Source: Paractinoplanes tereljensis (GTDB taxonomy: Bacteria > Actinomycetota > Actinomycetes > Mycobacteriales > Micromonosporaceae). Taken from it: a stretch of DNA of 64,000 nt. Under the pieces are notes generated by a model that had not been told where the DNA came from, searched no databases, and saw only the letters and a program-made list of their open reading frames with translations. This document shows positions 9,537 through 18,410 of this stretch, in pieces (within the stretch, counting starts at the first letter, position 1; each line of letters starts with the position of its first letter). Position numbers and translations under genes: made by a program. Location: the NCBI RefSeq assembly GCF_016862435.1, contig NZ_BOMY01000031.1, positions 62,001 through 126,000 on the forward strand, given 5' to 3'.

Positions 9537-11504
9537 ATGCCGGACCCCGCCGCGAACGCGTCGGACCGGCGCGTGGGTGAGCCCGATGTCGTCCGGGGCA
9601 TTTTCGAGTCGATGCCGGTGATGCTGGTCGGCCTGACCGGGCCGGAGCACCGCATCGACGCGGTGAACGCGGCCTGCCGCACGGTGCTGGGCCGCGACGA
9701 CTTCGCGGGACAGACCCTGCTCGAGGTCTTCCCCGAGATGATCGGCCAGCAGCTGTACGAGATCGCGGACCGGGTCTACCGGAGCGGCACGTCGCAGACG
9801 GCTCAGGGCTGGCGTGTCCAGATCGAACGGGAGCCGGGATCCGGCCGGCTCGACGACGTCTACGTCGACTTCACCGTCGCGCCCCGGCTCGGCCCGGACG
9901 GCACCGTCACCGGCCTGAACTTCGTCGGCGTGGACGCCACCGAGCGGGTGACCGAGCAGCAGCAGGCGCGCCGGGAGAGCACCGAGGCGGTCCTCCGCTA
10001 CGAACAGGCCCGGGACGTGATCATCGCGCTGCAACGCCGGTTGCTGCCGCCCGGTCTTCCGGTACTGCCGTCGGTGCGGATCGCCGGCAGCTATCTGCTC
10101 GCCGACGACGAGCACGCGGCCGGCGGCGACTGGTTCGACGCGGTGCCGCTGGCCGGCGGCCGGGTCGCGCTGGTGGTCGGCGACGTGGTGGGCCACGGCG
10201 TGGCCGCCTCGGCCGCGATGGGGCAGCTGCGAGCCGTCCTGCAGGATCGGCTGGACGAGACCGGCGACGTGGTGACCGCGATCCGCGCGGCCGACCGGAT
10301 GACCCGGCGGGTGCCCGGCGCGCACGCCGCTACCGTGTGCGTCGTCGTGGTCGACCCGGCCGACGGCACCCTGACCTACTGTTCGGCCGGGCATCCGCCG
10401 CCGCTGGTCGCCGGTCCCGAACAGGCGCGGTACCTCGCACCCTCCGGGACGGGCCCGCTCGGCACCGGCGCCGACTACGCGGTGGCCACCGACCGGCTCG
10501 CGCTCGGCGAGGTGGTTCTCCTCTACAGCGACGGCATCATCGAGCGGCCCGGACGGCCCCCGGCCGAGGCCACCGTGGAACTGTCCCAGGTGGTCGCCGA
10601 CGTCGTCGCCGGTCGTGGCCTGGACCCGGCCGGGCGGCCGGCCGCCGAGCGCGCCTGTACGCACACCCTGGAACTGCTGGTGCGCCAGACCGGGCACACC
10701 GACGACATCACCCTGCTCGCCGCCCAGCGCAGTACGCCGCCGTCCCCGCTGTGGATGCGGCTGCCGGGCGACACCGCCCTGGTCCAGGCCGCCCGGGACG
10801 CGCTGGTCCGGTGGCTGCGGGATGCCGGAGCCGGCCCGGACGACATGATCGCGCTCGCACACGCCGTCGTCGAGCTGGTCACCAACGCGGCCGAGCACAG
10901 CCATCCGGACGACGCCGACGGCACGGTCACCGTCACCGCCGAACTGGGGGAGTGCGGCGAGGTGCTGATCCGGGTCGTCGACGACGGGCACTGGCGGCAC
11001 CGGGACCGGCCCGGCGACGGGTTCCGGCACGACCGCGGCCTCGGGCTCGCCATGGCCACCCGGCTGGCCGACCACGTGGAGATCGAATCCGGCGAGCACG
11101 GCACCACCGCGACCGTCCGGCACCGGCTCACCCGGCCGGCCGCCCTGCTGACCAGTGAGCAGATCACCCACGGTCTGACCCCGGCCCCGGCCCCGGCCGA
11201 GCGGCCCGAGCTGATGGTGATCGTCGACCAGCCGCATGTGGACGGCAGCCGCGTCGCGATCCACGGCCCGCTGGACGGCACCAGCGCCCAGCACCTTGAC
11301 GGCGAGCTCAACCTGATCACCCTGGGCGGCACCCACGAGCTGGAGGTCGACCTCACCGGGGTGACCCACCTGGCCAGTGTCGCGGTGGCGGTCCTGCACC
11401 GGATGCCCGGCCTGCGGCTCTACGCCCCGGCCGGCAGCGTCGCCCAGCAGATCATGAGCCTGGTCGACCTGCCGCACGTCACGTCGTGGTTGCCCGGGCC
11501 GTGA
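9537..11504 (+). CDS. PAS - PP2C (SpoIIE) - HATPase - STAS regulator
   Basis: 655 residues holding a whole partner-switching circuit. PAS sensor about 15-140; SpoIIE/RsbU-type phosphatase about 170-395 with GGDWFDAV, GDVVGHG, YSDGIIE and DDITLL metal-binding motifs all present; RsbW-like ATPase about 405-535 with VELVTNAAEHS, VVDDGHW and GLGLAMA; and a C-terminal STAS domain about 560-650. In the STAS domain DSSG has become ASVA, so it lacks the usual phosphoserine context. GGAGG lies 4 nt before the chosen ATG; a GTG 27 bp upstream is possible. The following MEDS-HATPase gene overlaps by GTGA. Probably turns an unknown PAS-sensed signal into sigma-factor release. Confidence 0.9.
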   Translation: MPDPAANASDRRVGEPDVVRGIFESMPVMLVGLTGPEHRIDAVNAACRTVLGRDDFAGQTLLEVFPEMIGQQLYEIADRVYRSGTSQTAQGWRVQIEREPGSGRLDDVYVDFTVAPRLGPDGTVTGLNFVGVDATERVTEQQQARRESTEAVLRYEQARDVIIALQRRLLPPGLPVLPSVRIAGSYLLADDEHAAGGDWFDAVPLAGGRVALVVGDVVGHGVAASAAMGQLRAVLQDRLDETGDVVTAIRAADRMTRRVPGAHAATVCVVVVDPADGTLTYCSAGHPPPLVAGPEQARYLAPSGTGPLGTGADYAVATDRLALGEVVLLYSDGIIERPGRPPAEATVELSQVVADVVAGRGLDPAGRPAAERACTHTLELLVRQTGHTDDITLLAAQRSTPPSPLWMRLPGDTALVQAARDALVRWLRDAGAGPDDMIALAHAVVELVTNAAEHSHPDDADGTVTVTAELGECGEVLIRVVDDGHWRHRDRPGDGFRHDRGLGLAMATRLADHVEIESGEHGTTATVRHRLTRPAALLTSEQITHGLTPAPAPAERPELMVIVDQPHVDGSRVAIHGPLDGTSAQHLDGELNLITLGGTHELEVDLTGVTHLASVAVAVLHRMPGLRLYAPAGSVAQQIMSLVDLPHVTSWLPGP

Positions 11505-12460
11505 GCCGGCACCTGGCTCTGTTCTACCGTGACGATCGGGACCTGCTCGACCGGATCGTTGTCCTGCTCGGCTCCCGGCCGGCCGTGCTCGTCTGTGGAA
11601 CCGGCCGGGCCGCCGCGCTCGGCGACCGGGCGCTGGCTCTCTCACCCCGCGTCGACATTCACCGGCGCCCGGCCGCAGCGCTCGCCGTCCATGACCGGCT
11701 CGCCGCCCGGTACCCGGATGCGGTCGTCATCACCGAGCCCGAGACCGGTTCCGGGCCGGCCGACTGGCTGCGCGCGGCCCGGCACGAGGCGGCGGCCAAC
11801 CTGAGCGACACTCCGGGCGACCTCGTCTGTCTCTATCGGGCCGACGCCCCCGAGCCGCTCCGAACAGCCGTAATAGCGACGCATCCGCACCTGGTCACCC
11901 CGGACGGAGTGGCGGTCAACCCCGGCTACACCGAACCGGCGACGACGCTCCGCCGGCTGGAAGCGATCACCCCCGTCCCGCCGCCGGCGGCCGCACCGGG
12001 CCTGACCGTGGCCGACTCCACCCGGATCGAGGATCTCGGCCCGATCCGGCGGCAGGTCACCGAGCACCTCGCCGAGGTGCCGACGCTGGTCCGCACCGAC
12101 TTCGTCGCCGCCGTCAACGAGGTGCTCACCAACGCGTATCTGCACGGCCGGCCGCCGCTGCGGCTCGTGCTGTGGGCCGGCGCCGACCGGATCGAATGCC
12201 GGATCACCGACCACGGGCCCGGCCACGACGATCCCACCGCCGGCTACCGGCCGTACGACTCGGCCACCCGGACCGGCCTGGGCCTGTGGCTGGCCCGGCA
12301 GACCTGCGACGACCTGGACATGTGGCACGGCGACGGGTTGTTCACCGTCCGGCTCGTCACCACCCTCCGGATCGCCGGCGATCTCCGGCACGCCGGCGCG
12401 GTGGCCCGGGCGGAGATCGCCCAGGCCCGCGTCGACCTGTTTCTCCGGCGCCTGCCATGA
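11501..12460 (+). CDS. MEDS sensor - HATPase (RsbW-like) protein
   Basis: 319 residues. The N-terminal half begins HLALFYRDDRDLLDRIVVLL, the pattern of MEDS domains (DcmR-type sensory domain, a possible hydrocarbon-derivative sensor related to RecA/KaiC folds), and runs to about 155. The C-terminal half (190-290) is a GHKL ATPase with AVNEVLTNAYLHG, ITDHGPGH and GLGLWLARQ. The MEDS-HATPase pair is a recurrent actinobacterial anti-sigma architecture (RsbA-like). The GTG start overlaps the preceding stop, so translation is probably coupled to the PAS-PP2C protein. Target sigma factor: the SigB-STAS protein at 8244-9347 is the nearest candidate (inference). Confidence 0.85.
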   Translation: MSRHLALFYRDDRDLLDRIVVLLGSRPAVLVCGTGRAAALGDRALALSPRVDIHRRPAAALAVHDRLAARYPDAVVITEPETGSGPADWLRAARHEAAANLSDTPGDLVCLYRADAPEPLRTAVIATHPHLVTPDGVAVNPGYTEPATTLRRLEAITPVPPPAAAPGLTVADSTRIEDLGPIRRQVTEHLAEVPTLVRTDFVAAVNEVLTNAYLHGRPPLRLVLWAGADRIECRITDHGPGHDDPTAGYRPYDSATRTGLGLWLARQTCDDLDMWHGDGLFTVRLVTTLRIAGDLRHAGAVARAEIAQARVDLFLRRLP

Positions 12461-12559
12461 CATCGGGCGTCCGCCACGCGGGGGATTGCGCCGGAACCGA
12501 GGAGGATGTGCACAATCTCCGACGGCCGAATCATGACGATGCTTGAGTAGGTTGAGCGC

Positions 12560-13771
12560 ATGGGCGTCGACAGCATCCACAACGACGAGCGACTGCGCCG
12601 CCTCGAGGCGGTCACCGACGCCACCCTGTCCCGCCTGGACGCCTCCGATCTGCTCGACGAACTCCTCGACCGGGTGCGCGATCTGCTGGCCGCCGACACC
12701 GCCGCGATCCTGCTGCTCGACCCGCATTCGCGGCAGCTGGTCGCGACCGCGGCCAAGGGGCTCGAGGAGGAGGTGCGGCGGGGCGTCCGGGTCGCGGTCG
12801 GCCGGGGCTTCGCCGGGCGGGTGGCCGAGACCGGCAGCCCGCTGATCCTCACCGACTTCACCGCCGACGACGTGGTCAACCCGATCCTCGTCGAGATGGG
12901 CCTCCGGTCGCTGCTCGGGGTGCCGATCCTGGCGGCCGGCGAGGTGCTCGGGGTGCTGCACGTCGGCTCGCTGCGGCCACGCACCTTCACCACCGACGAC
13001 GTGCGGCTGCTGGAGCTGGCCGCCGACCGGGCCGGGCTGGCCGGGCAGATCCGCAACCAGAAACTGGAGCTGGCCACCGCCCTGGCGCTGCAGCGCAGCC
13101 TGCTGCCGAGCGTCCTGCCCGAGGTGCCCGGCATCGAGCTGGCCGCCCGCTACGTTCCCGGGCACGCGTTCGACGTCGGCGGCGACTGGTACGACGTGTT
13201 CACCCTGCCGACCGGCTGGGTGGGAGTGGTGATCGGCGACGTCTCCGGGCACGGCCTGGCGTCGGCGGTGGTGATGGGGCGCATCCGCAGCGCGCTACGG
13301 GCGTACGCCCTGATCACCGACGATCCGGCCGAGGCACTGACGCTGCTGGACCGCAAGGTCCGGCATTTCGAGGCCGGCAACCTCACCACCGCGCAGTACG
13401 CGATGATCTCGCCCGACCGCTCGGTCGTGCGCATCTCCACCGCCGGTCACCCGCCCCCGGTGCTGGCCGTGCCGGGCGGGGCCGCAGTGGTGACCGTGCT
13501 GCCCGCCGACCCGCCGCTGGGTGTCGGCGACAACCGGCGGGGGCGGCACACCACGACCATCGAGCTCCTGCCGGGTGCGGTGCTGACGTTTTACACCGAC
13601 GGTCTGATCGAGCGGCGCGGTGAGCTCATCGACCTCGGCCTCGGCCGGCTCACCGACGCGGTGTGCATCGATCCGCCGGACGAACTCTGCGCGAAGATCA
13701 TGGGCACGGTCGGGCTGGACGAGCCGACCGACGACGTAGCGCTGCTCGTCGTACGCCGCAAGCTGTTTTGA
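12560..13771 (+). CDS. GAF - PP2C (SpoIIE/RsbU-type) phosphatase
   Basis: 403 residues. A GAF domain (about 20-165) is followed by a short linker helix with LQRSLLPSVLPEVPG, the standard entry to SpoIIE phosphatases, and a PP2C domain (about 195-400) with GGDWYDVF, GDVSGHG, AGHPPPV, YTDGLIE and DDVALL. All acidic metal ligands are present, so it should be active. Such enzymes dephosphorylate STAS-domain anti-anti-sigma proteins in response to a GAF-bound ligand. It is the last gene of the signalling hub and is separated by about 100 bp from the MEDS-HATPase gene. The STAS domains encoded nearby lack a standard phosphoserine, so its substrate may lie elsewhere. Confidence 0.9.
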   Translation: MGVDSIHNDERLRRLEAVTDATLSRLDASDLLDELLDRVRDLLAADTAAILLLDPHSRQLVATAAKGLEEEVRRGVRVAVGRGFAGRVAETGSPLILTDFTADDVVNPILVEMGLRSLLGVPILAAGEVLGVLHVGSLRPRTFTTDDVRLLELAADRAGLAGQIRNQKLELATALALQRSLLPSVLPEVPGIELAARYVPGHAFDVGGDWYDVFTLPTGWVGVVIGDVSGHGLASAVVMGRIRSALRAYALITDDPAEALTLLDRKVRHFEAGNLTTAQYAMISPDRSVVRISTAGHPPPVLAVPGGAAVVTVLPADPPLGVGDNRRGRHTTTIELLPGAVLTFYTDGLIERRGELIDLGLGRLTDAVCIDPPDELCAKIMGTVGLDEPTDDVALLVVRRKLF

Positions 13772-13813
13772 TGGCTGTTTCAGCAGCCCTCGATCCGGAA
13801 AACATGAAACGCC

Positions 13814-14305
13814 ATGGCCCCTGAGAAGCAACACCTGGACCACGAGAACGAGAAACACCGCTGGGACCGGAACTTCGCCGATCTGCTTCAGGAGCTGCGG
13901 GTCACCCAGACCGGCATCCAGATTCTCTTCGCGTTCCTGCTGACTCTGCCGTTCAGCAGCGGTTTTCCGCGCACCACAGCGTTCCAGAAAGACGTCTACA
14001 TCGTGGCGCTCCTGGCCGCGGCCGTCTCCACCGCGATGGTCATCTCGCCGGTCGCGTTCCACCGGGCGCTGTTCCGCCAGGGCCGCAAGCCGGAACTGGT
14101 CCGGTACGCGCACCGGATGCTCACCGGCGGGCTGGCCTTCCTGCTGATCTCGATGGTCTCCAGCGTCTTCCTGATCATCGACTTCCTGCTCAGCCGGAGC
14201 ATGGCGTTCCTGCTCGGCGGGGTGATGGCGGCGGTTTTCCTGCTGTTCTGGGCGGCCATCCCGTGGTACCGGCACAACTGGATCGACGAGGACGAGGAGT
14301 CCTAG
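13814..14305 (+). CDS. DUF6328-type small membrane protein
   Basis: 163 residues: an acidic/basic N-terminus with RWDRNFADLLQELRVTQTGIQILFAFLLTL, the conserved start of an actinobacterial four-helix family annotated as DUF6328. Membrane helices lie near 36-55, 63-83, 105-126 and 130-150, and the tail is acidic. Function unknown. The stop codon shares CTAG with the stop of the convergent lipoprotein gene at 14302-14853. A small GGCTG...CAGCC inverted repeat lies just upstream (13774-13789) and may end the signalling-hub transcript. Confidence 0.75.
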   Translation: MAPEKQHLDHENEKHRWDRNFADLLQELRVTQTGIQILFAFLLTLPFSSGFPRTTAFQKDVYIVALLAAAVSTAMVISPVAFHRALFRQGRKPELVRYAHRMLTGGLAFLLISMVSSVFLIIDFLLSRSMAFLLGGVMAAVFLLFWAAIPWYRHNWIDEDEES

Positions 14306-14853
14306 GCGGGGCGGCCGTAACAGGGGGAGTAGACCAGCAGGGCGAGGGCGCTCGGCGGCACGGTGCTCTCCAGGTCGACCCGGAACTCGTCCGGAGTGGT
14401 GGCGGCCAGGATCGCGGCCGAGCCGACGGTGCGGTCGTCGGTGATCGTCCAGCCGGCCGCCTTCCACTGGTCGCGCAGCTTGGCCGCGGTCGCGACGTGC
14501 TCGGCCGCCGGCAGCGCGATCTGGTATCCACCCTGGATGAAGTAGACCTCGTCGCCGCCGCTCTCGCCGCGCTTGCCGGTGCAGGGCGCGTCGTTCAGGG
14601 CCGGGTTGGTCAGGGCCCCGCCGATCTGGCCGGCGATGCCCTCGGCCTTGGCCTGCACCACCGCCTTGGCGTCGTCGATGCTCTTGGTCTCCACGTCGTC
14701 CTTCCCTCCGTCACACCCGGCCACCGTCAACGCCGCTACCAGCAGTAGCGCAAGCCCGTCACGGAACGACGTCCGGCGGCGGCGAGCCGTGCACGGTCGA
14801 GGCCCGGCTGTACTGGCCGGCCAGGATCCTGCCCTGGTTCTTGACGCTCTCAC
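14302..14853 (-). CDS. Putative lipoprotein of the WXG100/DUF1023 operon
   Basis: 183 residues if it starts at GTG 14853. The lipobox is clear (LALLLVAALTVAGC, preceded by a run of arginines), but no other in-frame start lies close to it. The coding region must therefore begin about 95 bp inside the preceding hydrolase gene and have a long n-region. The mature part (about 135 residues) has two Cys (PCTGK and SPCYG), likely a disulfide joining its ends. I do not recognise the family. Co-direction and overlap with the WXG100-like/DUF1023 genes suggest a lipid-anchored partner of that secreted hydrolase. Confidence 0.6.
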   Translation of the reverse strand: MRASRTRAGSWPASTAGPRPCTARRRRTSFRDGLALLLVAALTVAGCDGGKDDVETKSIDDAKAVVQAKAEGIAGQIGGALTNPALNDAPCTGKRGESGGDEVYFIQGGYQIALPAAEHVATAAKLRDQWKAAGWTITDDRTVGSAAILAATTPDEFRVDLESTVPPSALALLVYSPCYGRPA

Positions 14854-16441
14854 TGTTGGGCTCCCAGTAGTGGGTGTGTCCGGAGGTGTCGACGGTGTAC
14901 TGATTGGCGCCGAACTCCGGCTCGTGCGGGCTGATGTCGTGCCCGTCGTCGTAAGCGTTGCCGATGAACGGCCCGACGATCGGCACGAACTGCGTGTACT
15001 TCGTGACGTTGCTGGTCTCCGACACCGGGTCGTTGCCGGCCGACCCGGCCCACACGTGCCGCGGGTCGGCCATCAGGTGACTCGCGCTGTCGGTGTGCAT
15101 GCCCGGACTGCCCTGCACCATGATGTCGTCCACCGGCAGACGCCCGGTCAGGGCCGCCTCGGCGACCACCGTCGAACCGTACGAGTGGCCCATCGCGACC
15201 AGGTGCGACGGCCCGCTGTCGTGGGTGGCCCGGACGCCCTCCATGAAGTTCAGGTAGGACGGCCCGCCCTGCTCGGACCGGCCCTCGCCGGCCACCGAGA
15301 AGTTGTTCAGGTCTGGGGCGTCGTAGCCCAGCCAGTACACCGTGGAGATGTCGCCGTCCGCCAGGGTGAGCTGGTCGGCGGCGTTGTTGACGGTGACCAT
15401 CCGCTTGACGTTGTCGACCGTGTTACCGGCCATCGTGGTGCCCAGCCCCGGCACCCACACGCCGGTGTGCCGCGCGGTGTCCGGGTCACCCACCGCGATC
15501 ACCACCCGCCCGTCGCCCGAGCCGTCCACCCCGAGCAGCAGCCCCTTCGCGCCGAGCCCCGACAACGCCTTGTCCACCTCGGCCAGCTTGTCCAGCTGGG
15601 ACTGGGCGGCGTTCATCGCCTGGGTCTCGCGCTGGATCTCGAGCTGGTTGCGCGGATCGTTGATCAGCAGGTCGGCCAGGCGGCGGGCATGCGCGTCGGC
15701 CTCGCCCCGCAACGCGTTCATCCGCGTGGTCAGCACCAGGCGGTTGGCCGTGTCCCGGTCGCTCGACGGCACCCCGTCGAGCCACCCGACCAGCTCCGGG
15801 AAATCCCGGATGGCCTGCTCCTGCTGCTCCGGCGTGAGCGTGCGCCACCAGCCGTTGACCTCTTTCGGCGTACGCCCCTGCTGGTCACGCAGCGTCGCCT
15901 CGGTGACCGGCGGAAGACCCAGCGTGCCGAAGCCGGTCGTCGCGTCCGGCAGGTTGACGCTTATCGCGTTGGCCGTGCTCGCGTCCGACTCGGCGGCCTG
16001 CGCCAGGATCGCCTGGAATTCGTTCACGTAGGCCGAGATCTGCTGCGCGACGATCTGCGGCTCGGTGAACATGCGGGCGGGCGCGGTGACCGTACCGGTA
16101 GTGACATCGACCGAGAATCCGCGCCCGGACGCCTCCGCGGCGAGGCCCTGCAGGCGGCCTTGCAGGCCGCGCAGGGTGTCGGCATGCAACCGCAGGGCGT
16201 CACCGATGCGCCGGCACGGAGGGTACGCGTTACTGGCCTCCGAACGCAGAGCGTGACTGCGCGCCGCCGCAGCCTCGGCCGCCGGCCCGTCCGGCCACAC
16301 GTGCTCGAGGTCGCGGCTGACCCGGATGAGCTGCTCGCAGGCATCGTCGATGCCGTTGGCCATCCGCAGCCACCCGTCGGCCCGGCGGCCGATCGCCGCG
16401 GTGTCGACATCGAAGAGCATCCGCAGCGTGACCACGCTCAT
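14759..16441 (-). CDS. WXG100-like N-domain fused to a DUF1023 alpha/beta hydrolase
   Basis: 560 residues. The first ~200 residues are helical and resemble a WXG100/LXG-type secretion domain (VWPDGPAAEAAAARSHAL, then long helices without signal peptide). Residues about 210-550 form a DUF1023 (Abhydrolase_8) domain with GTTMAGN, the nucleophile elbow GHSYGS, SPGM, and a late HTHYWEP supplying the likely catalytic His. DUF1023 proteins are common in actinomycetes beside WXG100 genes and are candidate type VII secretion substrates; lipase or esterase activity is assumed from the fold. The start overlaps the stop of the small WXG100-like gene by ATGA. Confidence 0.8.
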   Translation of the reverse strand: MSVVTLRMLFDVDTAAIGRRADGWLRMANGIDDACEQLIRVSRDLEHVWPDGPAAEAAAARSHALRSEASNAYPPCRRIGDALRLHADTLRGLQGRLQGLAAEASGRGFSVDVTTGTVTAPARMFTEPQIVAQQISAYVNEFQAILAQAAESDASTANAISVNLPDATTGFGTLGLPPVTEATLRDQQGRTPKEVNGWWRTLTPEQQEQAIRDFPELVGWLDGVPSSDRDTANRLVLTTRMNALRGEADAHARRLADLLINDPRNQLEIQRETQAMNAAQSQLDKLAEVDKALSGLGAKGLLLGVDGSGDGRVVIAVGDPDTARHTGVWVPGLGTTMAGNTVDNVKRMVTVNNAADQLTLADGDISTVYWLGYDAPDLNNFSVAGEGRSEQGGPSYLNFMEGVRATHDSGPSHLVAMGHSYGSTVVAEAALTGRLPVDDIMVQGSPGMHTDSASHLMADPRHVWAGSAGNDPVSETSNVTKYTQFVPIVGPFIGNAYDDGHDISPHEPEFGANQYTVDTSGHTHYWEPNSESVKNQGRILAGQYSRASTVHGSPPPDVVP

Positions 16442-16737
16442 CGCGGCGGTTGCCGCACGCCGCCAAGCCGATCGGCCGCGGCCTGGTCACTGCCCTGCAA
16501 CGCCCGTGCCGACGCGGTCAGCCCATCGCCGAACGTGCGGACCTGTCCCGCGAGGTTGCCGGTGAAGACCTGCCAGGCCGCTGCGGCCTGCCGCAGCGCG
16601 GCATCGGTAGCCCAGCCGTCCGATCCGGCCGCCGGCGGCAGATCCGATTCACTTGCGGTGTACGCCGTGCGAAAACCGTCGGACGCCGCCGTGACAGCCC
16701 CGCCCACGGTGACCAGTCCCGGTAGGTCGACCTCCAC
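16438..16737 (-). CDS. Small WXG100-like protein
   Basis: 99 residues, GTG start, no signal peptide. It looks like a two-helix WXG100 partner: AAAAWQVFTGNLAGQVRTFGDGL holds a W followed by helix, in the second helix rather than a classical W-x-G turn. Its size, position at the head of the operon and ATGA overlap with the DUF1023 gene suggest it pairs with the N-domain of that protein, as EsxA/EsxB partners do. The assignment rests on size and context more than on a clear motif. Confidence 0.6.
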   Translation of the reverse strand: MEVDLPGLVTVGGAVTAASDGFRTAYTASESDLPPAAGSDGWATDAALRQAAAAWQVFTGNLAGQVRTFGDGLTASARALQGSDQAAADRLGGVRQPPR

Positions 16738-16956
16738 GTAAAGCCCCCCGTAAATGCCTCAACGTGTCCAGCACGGTACAACACGTGAGCCGTACGGGTG
16801 GGGGTCGTGTCGAAGCGACCGAACCCCGATGGGATCGGCGGACTGTCCGGAAATGCGGGCCACGCGGTCCTAAGTCCGTTTTAGCCATTTCGGTAGGCCC
16901 GTCGCTTTGCTTTGGTTGCTCTCGGTAAACCATTCCATCCCCTCCCGAGGAGCAAC

Positions 16957-18399
16957 ATGTTTCGCATTCGGGCCACAGTGCTGGGTCTGGCGCTGGTCGC
17001 CGGCTCGGCCGGGGCCGTCCCGCTGTCGATGTCGCCGGCGGCCGCCGCCGACGTCACCACCCACAAACCACCGGTCGGCGTCGCCGCCACCAGATCCGGC
17101 CTCGGCTACTGGATCGCCGCCGCGGACGGCGGTGTCTTCACCTTCGGCGACGCCAAGTTCTTCGGCTCGATGGGCGGCAAGTCGCTCAACGCGCCGGTGA
17201 CCGCCATCGCGGCCACGCCATCCGGCCAGGGCTACTGGCTCACCGCCACCGACGGAGGCGTGTTCGCGTTCGGTGATGCCGCGGCCAAGGGCTCGATGGG
17301 TGGTAAGCCGCTCAACGCGCCGGTCCGCGGCATCGCCGCGACGCCGAGCGGCCAGGGCTACTGGCTCGTCGCCGGCGACGGCGGAATCTTCGCGTTCGGC
17401 GACGCCAAGTTCTTCGGCTCGATGGGCGGTAAGCCGCTCAACGCCCCGGTGGCCGGGATCGCCGCCACCCCGACCGGCCTGGGTTATTGGCTGGTCGCCG
17501 CGGACGGCGGCGTTTTCGCGTACGGGGACGCCAAGTTCTTCGGGTCGATGGGCGGCAAGGCGCTCAACGCCCCGGTCGTGGCGATCACCGGTACGCCGAG
17601 CGGTCAGGGCTACCGGCTGGTGGCCGCCGACGGCGGGATCTTCGCGTACGGGGATGCCAAGTTCTTCGGCTCGATGGGCGGGCAGCGCCTGGCCAGGCCG
17701 GTGCTGGGGATGGCCGCGATCCGCAACGACGGCTACCTGATGATCGCCGGCGACGGTGGGCTGTTCGCGTTCGGTTCGGCCACCTACGCCGGGCGGGTCA
17801 CCTACTCCGGCGATGTCGGCAGCACCCTGCCCGCCGACGCCGCGGTCACGCCCGCGCTGCTCAAGGAGGCGCTCGGGATCAGCCCGACGGCCGCCGTCAC
17901 CGACGGCCTGCCGTCGCTGAACGCCGCGATGCGCCGCGGCAACATCAACAGCCCGGCCCGGGTAGCGGCGTTCCTCGCCACGCTCAAGGTGGAGAGTGGC
18001 GTCCAGTACGGCCGGCTCGAGATCGGCTGCGGCCCGAAGATGAAGTACTACCCGTACTGCGGCCGCGGCTACATCCAGCTGACCTGGGACTACAACTATC
18101 GGGCGGTCGGCACCTACCTGCAGCACGACTTCCTCAGCCGCCCCGATGACGCTCGATCGGCCGCCTACAGCGCCGACATCGCGCGCTGGTACTGGACGGT
18201 GACGCACGATCTCAACACGCCGGCCGACCGGCTTCAGATGGGCAAGGTGACCAAGGTGGTCAACGGTTCCGGAGCCAGCGACGCCACCAAGACGGCCCGC
18301 TGCACCGACTTCAAGAACGTGCTCACCTACTACCGGAACCACGGCGGGTATGCCGCTGACCTGAACGCGGTGGACTGTTACGACCGCCCGAAGAGCTGA
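16957..18399 (+). CDS. Secreted repeat protein with C-terminal GH19 chitinase/lysozyme-like domain
   Basis: 480 residues. Signal peptide to about residue 31 (SPAAAADV), then six tandem 42-residue repeats (about 35-285) each with the core GYW(L/I)xAxDGGxFxFGDAxFFGSMGG, then a GH19-like lysozyme domain (about 290-480). The latter contains AAFLATLKVESG with a candidate catalytic Glu, and GRGYIQLTWDYNYRAVG, the typical G(R)GxxQLTWxxNY motif of GH19. A GAGGAG ribosome site precedes the ATG. The repeats resemble beta-propeller blades and may bind cell wall or glycans. Six blades plus an enzyme suggests a targeted wall hydrolase. The gene is divergent from the WXG100 operon across 219 bp. Confidence 0.85.
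   Translation: MFRIRATVLGLALVAGSAGAVPLSMSPAAAADVTTHKPPVGVAATRSGLGYWIAAADGGVFTFGDAKFFGSMGGKSLNAPVTAIAATPSGQGYWLTATDGGVFAFGDAAAKGSMGGKPLNAPVRGIAATPSGQGYWLVAGDGGIFAFGDAKFFGSMGGKPLNAPVAGIAATPTGLGYWLVAADGGVFAYGDAKFFGSMGGKALNAPVVAITGTPSGQGYRLVAADGGIFAYGDAKFFGSMGGQRLARPVLGMAAIRNDGYLMIAGDGGLFAFGSATYAGRVTYSGDVGSTLPADAAVTPALLKEALGISPTAAVTDGLPSLNAAMRRGNINSPARVAAFLATLKVESGVQYGRLEIGCGPKMKYYPYCGRGYIQLTWDYNYRAVGTYLQHDFLSRPDDARSAAYSADIARWYWTVTHDLNTPADRLQMGKVTKVVNGSGASDATKTARCTDFKNVLTYYRNHGGYAADLNAVDCYDRPKS
17065..17790 (+). repeat. Tandem 126-bp coding repeats (six copies)
   Basis: The codons for GYW or its equivalent recur at 17104, 17230, 17356, 17482 and 17608, exactly 126 bp apart, with a degenerate sixth copy near 17730. 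Each unit encodes one 42-residue blade-like repeat. Near-identity of AAGTTCTTCGGCTCGATGGG between units suggests recent internal duplication or gene conversion. Confidence 0.9.
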
Positions 18400-18410
18400 C
18401 CGACCGGCCG

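Noticed and set aside
9384..11645. 753-residue minus-strand open frame opposite the PAS-PP2C gene
   Set aside because: No recognisable domain; composition typical of antisense frames in GC-rich coding DNA.
12457..12546. 29-codon frame overlapping the MEDS-HATPase stop by ATGA
   Set aside because: The overlap is suggestive but there is no signal, motif or other support; too weak to call as a gene.
16738..16956. c-di-AMP (ydaO) riboswitch before the lysozyme gene
   Set aside because: Such switches often precede wall hydrolases, but none of the conserved ydaO elements could be found in this leader.
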